Shown here one piece after another: positions 7,308 through 12,541 of a stretch of DNA of 13,547 nucleotides (position 1 is its first letter; each line of letters starts with the position of its first letter). Made by a program: the position numbers and the translations under genes. The notes beneath the pieces are model-generated. The model was not told where the DNA came from, did not search any database, and worked only from the letters and a program-made list of their open reading frames with translations. The stretch covers positions 1 to 13,547 of the forward strand of contig CALTYW010000061.1 in the NCBI GenBank assembly GCA_943913625.1, read 5' to 3'. This DNA is from an uncultured Campylobacter sp. Lineage in GTDB: Bacteria; Actinomycetota; Actinomycetes; Mycobacteriales; Mycobacteriaceae.

Positions 7308-8543
7308 TCAGCGTGTGAGTGCTGCGACGACTTCGAAGTGGTGCGTCTGCGGGAACGCGTCGATAAGGCGCATTTGCTTCACGACGAATCCCTGCCGCCC
7401 AAACGACCCCACATCACGCGCGAAGGTCGCCGGGTCGCAGCCGATGTGGATGATGCGCTCCGGTTCTGCCGCCGTGATGGCATTAACCACCTCAGCACCC
7501 GCTCCCGCGCGCGGCGGGTCCAACACCACGAGACCCGGCTGCGACAATCCTCCAAGACCGCTTTCTACACGGGCGTGACGGTACTCCCAGTCGATGGCCG
7601 GGAACGCATCGCGCGCGCCGGAGGCCGCGGCATCCGACGTGTCCACCGTGGTGACGCGGCCGCCCCCGAGCGCAGCATGGATCGCGGGGACGAAGGCACC
7701 GACGCCGCCGTAGAGGTCCCACCCAGACTGGTTGACGTAATCGGTCGATCCCCATTGTTCAATGAGTTCGCTGTACGCCTCGGGTGCGTGAGCGTGCGCC
7801 TGCCAAAAAGCGGTGGCCGGGAAGGTGAATTCGTGGGCGCCTATGCGCTCGGTGACGTTGCCGGACCCCTCAATGACGCGCGCGATGCGCTCCGCGCGGC
7901 GGCCCCGCTGCGGAGTCGTCGATTCCACAACGTGGCGCTGCCCGTCCGCGTCGAGCACCACGATCAGTTCCGCGCCCGGTGTGAACGAGCGCGCGTCTGA
8001 ACCGACAATCCCGTCAAGCAGACCGGTGGCCGCCTGCGCGCATGGGATGTCGGCGACCACGTCGGTGGATTTGGCTTTTCGCATGCCAGCCCGCCCTGCG
8101 CTGTTTACCCCCAGGCGGACACGGGTGCGCCAGCCTAGTGTCGGGTTAAGCGCCACCGAGTCAAACGCGTCAGGCCCGCCCAGTGCGTCGAGGACGCCTG
8201 AATTGCGCGCCAAGACGCCCAGCTGACCTGCCAGAATGTCAGTCTTGTAGCGCAGCTGAGCCTCGGGGGCGATGTGGGAGTAATCGCAGCAGCCCGCACC
8301 TGCTGCGGCGGCCGGGCACACCGGCTCCACTCGGTCGGCGGAGGGCGTGACCACCCGCAGCACGTCCCCGCGTGCCCAGCGCTTCTTCACCTTCGTCAGC
8401 TGCACCTCAACGGTATCGCCCGGGATCGCGCCCCGAACGAAAACGACGCGCCCATCCGGCGCGTCTGCGATCCCCTCACCGCCGTGCGCCATCGCGCGCA
8501 CGGGGAGGGTGGTGCGCTGCCCTACTTCGGGAGCGTCAGCCAT
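7308..8543 (-). CDS. TrmA/RumA-family RNA (uracil-5-)-methyltransferase with TRAM domain
   Basis: A 411-residue SAM-dependent RNA m5U methyltransferase. The N-terminal TRAM-type beta barrel (about 8-65) is followed by a cysteine region with C76, C85, C86 and distant C168. The Rossmann SAM site is DLYGGVGAF (277-285), with FPATAFWQAHAHA (241-253) ahead of it. The catalytic part has DPPRAG (342-347) and the nucleophile C369 in HIGCDPATFARD. E. coli relatives methylate 23S rRNA U1939/U747 or tRNA U54; which base is modified here cannot be told. The Fe-S motif differs from the E. coli spacing (see findings). Its ATG abuts the TAA of the DUF3710 gene with no gap, so the two are cotranscribed and probably translationally coupled. 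The M. tuberculosis counterpart is Rv2689c. Confidence 0.92.
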   Translation of the reverse strand: MADAPEVGQRTTLPVRAMAHGGEGIADAPDGRVVFVRGAIPGDTVEVQLTKVKKRWARGDVLRVVTPSADRVEPVCPAAAAGAGCCDYSHIAPEAQLRYKTDILAGQLGVLARNSGVLDALGGPDAFDSVALNPTLGWRTRVRLGVNSAGRAGMRKAKSTDVVADIPCAQAATGLLDGIVGSDARSFTPGAELIVVLDADGQRHVVESTTPQRGRRAERIARVIEGSGNVTERIGAHEFTFPATAFWQAHAHAPEAYSELIEQWGSTDYVNQSGWDLYGGVGAFVPAIHAALGGGRVTTVDTSDAAASGARDAFPAIDWEYRHARVESGLGGLSQPGLVVLDPPRAGAGAEVVNAITAAEPERIIHIGCDPATFARDVGSFGRQGFVVKQMRLIDAFPQTHHFEVVAALTR

Positions 8544-9779
8544 TTACTGTGCCGAGCCGCCTTGTGCGTTGCCGGCTTGGCGGTTGCGGCGCAACTCGTC
8601 GATCTGCTTCTGGTGCTCCGCGTTCTGCGCGATGATCTGCTTCAGTGCATCAGACAGTGCGTTCGGGTTGCCGGCCTCCGGGGCATCACCGCCGCCCTGC
8701 GCCTGCTGTGCGCGGGCCTCCACTGCCTGCTGCACCTGCTGCGCGAGCTGCGCCGGAAGCGTGACGGGCAGGGAGTTACCGGCCAGGATCGGATCCTCGC
8801 CACGGTAGACAAACGAGCGGGCGACGGTTTCGCGGCCTACCTCTGCAAGCTGCTCTTCCATGCCCGTTGGCGCAGCCAGGGTCACGCGGTAGAGCCAGCG
8901 CGGCCCCTCGACGCCGATGATGCGGATGACACCGTTGGTGCCCGTGCCCACGATCTCGGTGCCCCACGGGCCCTGCTGAATCTCAACCGGCATGCCCTCG
9001 GAACGCATGCCTTCGATGATCTCCTCGGAGGATTCCTCCCACAGGCCACCAGTGCGCGGCGCAGCGAAAGCGACGGGGGTGATGCGGCCGTAACGGGTGA
9101 CAATGTGAACCATCTTCGGGCCCTGGTCGCCCATTTCCACCTGCACCTGCGATTCCTGCGGCATCGGAATCTGCATGGAACCAAGGTTCAAGGTGACGTT
9201 AGAAAAGTCGGTGAAGTCAAAGTCTTCGATCTCCACATTGTCGCCGTCGAACGGGCCGGTGGAGCCTCCGATCGGGTCGTAGTTCTCCAGCGGCTCAGCT
9301 GCGACGCGGGACTCTGCCTCATTCGCGTTGGCGTTGGCGGTGCGGGATTCCGCCTCAGACGCGCTGGCATTGGCGGTTGCGTAGCGGGATTCCGCCTCCG
9401 ACGCGTTCGCCTCAGCCTCAGATGCGCGGGCTTCCGCCTCCGACGCCCCGGCCTCAGCCTCGGACGCGTCGTAGCGGTTCCAGCCACGCTCCTCAGCCGG
9501 CGCAGCTGCGGCCTCGGGAGCGCGACCGTTCGGGCGCGACTCCGCCTCGTTCGCGTTAGCGTTGGCGGTGCGGGATTCCGCCTCAGACGCAGCCGCGTTG
9601 GCGGAGGCGTAGCGGGATTCCGCCTCAGACGCGTTCGCCTCAGCCTCAGACGCGCGGGCTTCTGCCTCCGACGCCCCGGCTTCAGCCTCAGACGCGTCGT
9701 AGCGGTTCCAGCTGCGCTCCTCGCCTGCCTTGTTCGCCTCTTCGTCCTTGTTCTTGCGTCCAAATGGCCAGATCGCCAT
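8544..9779 (-). CDS. DUF3710 family protein with duplicated Ala/Glu/Ser heptad region
   Basis: A 411-residue protein in three parts. Residues 1-19 contain the family-typical basic start MAIWPFGRKNKDEE. Residues 20-158 are a low-complexity region made of two nearly identical 63-residue blocks (20-82 and 96-158). Residues from about 165 to 342 form the DUF3710 domain, with YDPIGGSTGPFD (167-178), QQGPWGTEIVGT (268-279) and IIGVEGPRWLYRV (287-299). A Gln-rich helical tail (343-411) ends the protein. There is no signal peptide or membrane span; function is unknown, and the M. tuberculosis relative is Rv2696c. The ATG follows GAGGAGA with 5 nt spacing, an excellent ribosome site. Its stop abuts the methyltransferase start. 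The heptad insert is not part of the family core and looks like a lineage-specific expansion. Confidence 0.9.
   Translation of the reverse strand: MAIWPFGRKNKDEEANKAGEERSWNRYDASEAEAGASEAEARASEAEANASEAESRYASANAAASEAESRTANANANEAESRPNGRAPEAAAAPAEERGWNRYDASEAEAGASEAEARASEAEANASEAESRYATANASASEAESRTANANANEAESRVAAEPLENYDPIGGSTGPFDGDNVEIEDFDFTDFSNVTLNLGSMQIPMPQESQVQVEMGDQGPKMVHIVTRYGRITPVAFAAPRTGGLWEESSEEIIEGMRSEGMPVEIQQGPWGTEIVGTGTNGVIRIIGVEGPRWLYRVTLAAPTGMEEQLAEVGRETVARSFVYRGEDPILAGNSLPVTLPAQLAQQVQQAVEARAQQAQGGGDAPEAGNPNALSDALKQIIAQNAEHQKQIDELRRNRQAGNAQGGSAQ
9306..9494 (-). repeat. second copy of 189-bp in-frame direct repeat in the DUF3710 gene
   Basis: Encodes residues 96-158 and differs from the first copy at about 18 of 189 positions by hand alignment. 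Only three residues differ (G99 for S23, T135 for S59, S139 for A63). The offset between the copies is 228 bp, exactly in frame. Most differences are silent third-position changes. Confidence 0.93.
9534..9722 (-). repeat. first copy of 189-bp in-frame direct repeat in the DUF3710 gene
   Basis: Encodes residues 20-82. From residue 29 it has a 7-residue period: ASEAEAG, ASEAEAR, ASEAEAN, ASEAESR, YASANAA, ASEAESR, TANANAN. The basic unit is therefore 21 bp. Alanine recurs at positions 1 and 4 of the heptad, as in alanine-type coiled coils. Confidence 0.93.
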
Positions 9780-9817
9780 GGGGTTCTCCTCAGTTACATG
9801 TGTGGGTTCGCGTTTCG

Positions 9818-9846
9818 ACTGTAGCCCGTTGTCGCAGCCCAGTCAT
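9818..9846 (-). promoter_or_regulatory. candidate promoter of the DUF3710-methyltransferase operon
   Basis: On the minus strand ATGACT (9841-9846; four of six bases of TTGACA) and TACAGT (9818-9823; full match to TANANT) are 17 nt apart. Transcription would start near 9811, about 30 nt before the ATG, leaving room for the strong GAGGAGA ribosome site. Confidence 0.55.
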
Positions 9847-9881
9847 TGCTAGACCCTGTTTAAGTTCTATTTGAGTTCTGT

Positions 9882-9897
9882 AGCGCCTATATGCGCT
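9882..9897 (-). terminator. weak hairpin just after dut
   Basis: AGCGC and GCGCT pair around the 6-nt loop ATATAG, two bases after the dut stop on the minus strand. Five base pairs without a U tract is weak; it may only slow or trim transcripts between dut and the DUF3710 gene. Confidence 0.35.
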
Positions 9898-9899
9898 GG

Positions 9900-10358
9900 T
9901 TAATGGGTTCCGGTCGAACCATATCCGCCTGCGCCCCGAACGGTCTCGTCGAGCTCGTTCACCTCGGCGAATTCGACCAATTCCACCCGTTGAACCACAA
10001 GCTGCGCAATGCGCATGCCACGGGTGATCTCAACCGGTGTTTCGCGGTCGGTATTTATGAGGCAGACTTTCAACTCGCCCCGGTATCCGGCGTCGATGGT
10101 GCCGGGCGTATTCACGATGCTCAAGCCGTGCTTCGCAGCAAGCCCCGAACGCGGGTGGATGAGCCCGACAGTGCCCACCGGCAACGCGATGGCCACGCCG
10201 GTGGCTACGAGTGCGCGCTGTCCAGGCTGAAGCGTGAGGTTCTCGGCCGAATACAGGTCTGCGCCGGCGTCCTCTGGGTGTGCGCGCTTCGGAAGCGGCA
10301 GCTCCGGGTCGAGCCGCTTGATTGCGATCGGGGGCAACTGTGCTGTGTCCTGTTCCAC
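9900..10358 (-). CDS. dut: deoxyuridine 5'-triphosphate nucleotidohydrolase (dUTPase)
   Basis: A 152-residue homotrimeric dUTPase that hydrolyses dUTP to dUMP and PPi, keeping uracil out of DNA and supplying dTMP synthesis. All five family motifs are present: DAGADLYS (30-37), PRSGLA (69-74), GTIDAGYRGE (86-95) with catalytic D89 and stacking Y92, RIAQLVVQ (116-123), and the C-terminal flap RGAGGYGSTG (141-150), where Y replaces the more common F. The open frame extends to 10613 but that stretch runs into the divergent gene; the GTG at 10358 gives the normal length. No Shine-Dalgarno is present and a TANNNT hexamer ends 7 nt upstream. It is divergent from the DUF3093 gene, an order also seen in M. 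tuberculosis (Rv2697c/Rv2698). Confidence 0.96.
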   Translation of the reverse strand: MEQDTAQLPPIAIKRLDPELPLPKRAHPEDAGADLYSAENLTLQPGQRALVATGVAIALPVGTVGLIHPRSGLAAKHGLSIVNTPGTIDAGYRGELKVCLINTDRETPVEITRGMRIAQLVVQRVELVEFAEVNELDETVRGAGGYGSTGTH

Positions 10359-10365
10359 CCAGACC

Positions 10366-10371
10366 ACCCTA
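10366..10371 (-). promoter_or_regulatory. -10-like hexamer for leaderless dut
   Basis: TAGGGT on the minus strand fits TANNNT and ends 7 nt before the GTG at 10358, consistent with a leaderless transcript. Confidence 0.42.
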
Positions 10372-10454
10372 CGTGAGGCCTTCACCCTGCGGGTGTGAGG
10401 CAGGCCCTTTACACCTGCGGGCAGCACCGAGTATGCCGGGCTGCGCCTCTGCCC

Positions 10455-10460
10455 TAGAGT
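10455..10460 (+). promoter_or_regulatory. -10 box for leaderless DUF3093 gene
   Basis: TAGAGT matches TANANT fully and ends 8 nt before the GTG at 10469, predicting a transcript that starts at or one base before the start codon. It is the clearest of the leaderless signals in the window. Confidence 0.55.
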
Positions 10461-10468
10461 TGTGGGGT

Positions 10469-10993
10469 GTGAGTGAGCAACCGGTGAACACGCCAGAACC
10501 CCCTCGGGCGCAGGCCGCGCCCCGGGTGCTGTACACGGAACGGCAATGGGTGCCTTGGTATTGGTGGGCGGCCGCCACCGGGTTGGCCTTTTTGTTAGCC
10601 GCGCAGTTCGCACTGAACCGCACGCTAGTGTGGTTTATCGTGCCGCTCATTGTGGTTGGTGCGCTGCTGGCCTGGTTCCTCGTCTGGCTTTCCCGCACCG
10701 TCGTGTCCGTCGAGCAGGACCCGGACGGCACGCGCTGGCTGACGGTTGACGGGGCGAACCTGCCGAACACGGTGGTCGACCGCTCCATGGTCGTACCTGC
10801 CTCGGCGCGACAAAACGCGCTCGGCCGCCAGTTGGATCCTGCCGCCTACCTGGTCTCGCGCCCCTGGGTACCGGAACATGTCCTTTTAGTGCTCAACGAC
10901 CCCGAGGACCCCACCCCCTACTGGCTGGTCTCAGCCAACGACCCCGAGGCGGTGCTGGACGCGTTTCTGCCGGAATCGTCGGCGCGCCAGTAG
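10469..10993 (+). CDS. DUF3093 family membrane protein
   Basis: A 174-residue protein with a proline-rich cytosolic N terminus, two closely spaced membrane helices (about 29-50 and 53-74) forming a hairpin, and a C-terminal soluble domain. That domain carries the DUF3093 features ALGRQLDPAAYLVSRPWV (117-134) and LNDPEDPTPYWLVSA (142-156). Function is unknown; the M. tuberculosis relative is Rv2698. The position opposite dut is conserved among mycolata, but a functional link to dUTPase is not established. The GTG at 10469 was chosen because the -10 box lies 8 nt upstream and the family usually begins shortly before the first helix; the open frame back to 10322 overlaps dut. Confidence 0.88.
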   Translation: MSEQPVNTPEPPRAQAAPRVLYTERQWVPWYWWAAATGLAFLLAAQFALNRTLVWFIVPLIVVGALLAWFLVWLSRTVVSVEQDPDGTRWLTVDGANLPNTVVDRSMVVPASARQNALGRQLDPAAYLVSRPWVPEHVLLVLNDPEDPTPYWLVSANDPEAVLDAFLPESSARQ

Positions 10994-11023
10994 ATCCCGA
11001 AGCAAAAGGGCCCCGTGTACCGA

Positions 11024-11059
11024 AACGGCGGCCCGGCCAAAGATGGCCGGGCCGCCGTT
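11024..11059. terminator. bidirectional hairpin between the DUF3093 and DUF4193 genes
   Basis: A perfect 16-bp stem, nearly all G/C (11024-11039 with 11044-11059), closes the tetraloop AAGA. It lies 30 nt after the DUF3093 stop and 18 nt before the DUF4193 stop on the opposite strand, so it can serve both convergent genes. There is no clear U tract. Confidence 0.87.
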
Positions 11060-11077
11060 CGTCGTCAAGCAGGAGCC

Positions 11078-11371
11078 CTATTCGCAGTCGAGGCAGATCT
11101 TGGTGCCGTCCGGGTTCTCGTAGGCCAGGCGATTCTTCTTTTGCACCAGGAAGCAGGACGCGCACGTGAACTCGTCATCCTGGCGGGGCTTGACTTCCAC
11201 GTTCAGCTCTTCACCGGAGAGGTCCTGCGTCGGCGGCTCAACAGGCTCGACAATCTCGCCGTCATCATCCATGCTGCTGCCCGCAACCTCAGCGGCCTTC
11301 AGGCCCTCGAGGGAATCAGTCTCGATGTCGTCGTCCATACGGCGGCGCGGCGCATCGTAATCGGTGGCCAT
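11078..11371 (-). CDS. DUF4193 family protein with C-terminal zinc-ribbon
   Basis: A 97-residue acidic protein. The N-terminal two thirds are charged and probably disordered (MATDYDAPRRRMDDDIETDS, 1-20). The C terminus has a four-cysteine zinc site: CASC (70-73) and CLDC (93-96), 19 residues apart. This matches the actinobacterial DUF4193 family (Rv2699c). Some small zinc ribbons of this kind bind nucleic acid or RNA polymerase, but no function is shown here. The ATG follows GGAGGA (minus strand, 11381-11386) with 9 nt spacing. Confidence 0.92.
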   Translation of the reverse strand: MATDYDAPRRRMDDDIETDSLEGLKAAEVAGSSMDDDGEIVEPVEPPTQDLSGEELNVEVKPRQDDEFTCASCFLVQKKNRLAYENPDGTKICLDCE

Positions 11372-11519
11372 GATGGTTGTCCTCCAGCTTGAGCGTGAAA
11401 CGTGCGGGACTATGCATACCCGCTATTTGTGCGGAATATTAAAGGATGCTGACCCTCCTGTCATCCTCGCAGCTAGAACTGCAAAACGGGCCAGAAATGC
11501 GCACCGCGTCGACGCTTTG

Positions 11520-11525
11520 TACACT
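11520..11525 (+). promoter_or_regulatory. -10 box for leaderless ppgK
   Basis: TACACT matches TANANT fully and ends 7 nt before the ATG at 11533. No Shine-Dalgarno sequence precedes that ATG. Confidence 0.55.
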
Positions 11526-11532
11526 GCGGTGC

Positions 11533-12339
11533 ATGACTGGGCTAAGCAGCGAGCAACACGGCGATAACGTCGGCGAGGGAATCAATAGGAGCGGACACGG
11601 CTTCGGCATCGACATCGGCGGCTCCGGCGTAAAAGGCGCTGAGGTGGATTTCTCCACCGGAGAGTTCGTGGGCGAGCGCATCAAAATCAGCACTCCCCAG
11701 CCGGCGACGCCGCAAGCTGTGGCGGAGGTTGTCGCCCAAATCGTGGAGGAAGCCGGCTGGGACGGCCCCGTCGGATTAACTCTGCCGTCCGTGGTGGTGA
11801 ACCAGGTAGCTCGCACCGCCGCGAACATCGACGACTCGTGGATCGGCTGCAACGTGCACAATCTCTTCGGCGCCGCCCTCGGCGGGCGGGATGTGGCTGT
11901 GCTCAATGACGCGGACGCCGCTGGTCTCGCGGAAGTTGCGTTCGGCGACGAGGTCTGCCGCGAGGGCTCCGTCATCTTCCTGACTTTCGGCACCGGCATC
12001 GGCTCCGCCTTCCTCACCGACGGCGCGCTGTTCGCCAACACGGAGCTCGGGCACTTGCTTATCGACGGCGCCGAGGCCGAACACATTGCATCATCCGCAG
12101 TGAAGGACCGCGAGGAGCTCAGCTACAAGAAATGGGCGAAGCGTGTGGACAAAGTGCTGCATGAGTTTGAGCGCCTTTTCAACCCGTCTGCGTTCGTAGT
12201 CGGCGGCGGAATCTCCCGCAAATCGGAGAAGTGGGTACCTGAGCTGACCGTGCAAACTCCTGTAATGGCGGCGAAGCTGCGCAACCGGGCCGGCATCGTA
12301 GGTGCCGCGATGGCGGCGCGCGACCACGTCGCCCCGTAG
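11533..12339 (+). CDS. ppgK: polyphosphate glucokinase PpgK (ROK family)
   Basis: A 268-residue cytosolic sugar kinase that phosphorylates glucose with inorganic polyphosphate, and in many members also ATP. Motifs in order are phosphate 1 GIDIGGSGVKGAEVD (25-39), NDADAAGLAE (125-134) with catalytic base D126, phosphate 2 TFGTGIGSAF (151-160) and the substrate loop NTELGHLLIDG (169-179). A glycine-rich VVGGGIS segment lies near the end. The zinc-binding CxCG cysteines of other ROK proteins are absent after ELGH, as expected for PpgK. The frame is open back to 11446 but the conserved order and the -10 box 7 nt upstream favour the ATG at 11533. In C. glutamicum and M. tuberculosis ppgK also precedes sigA. 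In M. tuberculosis suhB (Rv2701c) lies just before it; here only 161 nt separate it from the DUF4193 gene. Confidence 0.95.
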   Translation: MTGLSSEQHGDNVGEGINRSGHGFGIDIGGSGVKGAEVDFSTGEFVGERIKISTPQPATPQAVAEVVAQIVEEAGWDGPVGLTLPSVVVNQVARTAANIDDSWIGCNVHNLFGAALGGRDVAVLNDADAAGLAEVAFGDEVCREGSVIFLTFGTGIGSAFLTDGALFANTELGHLLIDGAEAEHIASSAVKDREELSYKKWAKRVDKVLHEFERLFNPSAFVVGGGISRKSEKWVPELTVQTPVMAAKLRNRAGIVGAAMAARDHVAP

Positions 12340-12427
12340 ATTGATGTCAGAAGCTAGGTGTCGAAACTCGCCCAGGCACAAAAGTGCTGTACGGTAGGCC
12401 ACGTTTTGGACCATTCCGGGGACGGGT

Positions 12428-12453
12428 GGGAATAGACCGTCCTCAGGGTTGTT
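12428..12453 (+). promoter_or_regulatory. candidate ECF sigma (SigH-like) promoter of sigA
   Basis: GGGAATA (12428-12434) and GTT (12451-12453) are 16 nt apart and resemble the GGAAT...GTT elements of SigH-type promoters in Corynebacterium. Transcription would start near 12460, about 80 nt before sigA. A possible SigA-type -35, TTGACG, lies at 12458-12463 but I find no convincing -10 at the right distance. This is a pattern match only. Confidence 0.35.
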
Positions 12454-12490
12454 AGGATTGACGCTTTAGAAATTTGCGTGATGCATACGT

Positions 12491-12511
12491 ACCCTGGGGT
12501 TCCCCAGAGGT
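12491..12511 (+). other. inverted repeat / small hairpin in the sigA leader
   Basis: CTGGG and CCCAG (12494-12498 and 12503-12507) pair around GTTC, extended by ACC/GGT across a one-base bulge (12508). It lies 30 nt before the sigA start and 18 nt before its Shine-Dalgarno sequence. It could be an operator or an RNA hairpin; function unknown. Confidence 0.4.
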
Positions 12512-12541
12512 CGCAACCGTCTCATACTCGAAAGGGCGTAC

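Noticed and set aside
5248..7578. Long plus-strand open frames opposite dxs
   Set aside because: GC-rich shadow frames of a well-supported dxs gene; composition is Arg/His-rich with no domain.
9306..9722. Possible CRISPR-like or non-coding repeat array
   Set aside because: The 21-bp periodicity and 228-bp offset are multiples of three and keep one reading frame; there are no unique spacers.
8274..9824. 516-codon plus-strand open frame with repeated Leu/Arg motifs
   Set aside because: It is the antisense of the DUF3710 gene and its heptad repeats plus the start of the methyltransferase; the repeats are explained by the real gene.
11446..11532. Upstream ATG for ppgK at 11446
   Set aside because: The 29 extra codons have no family similarity and would include the -10 box used for the ATG at 11533.
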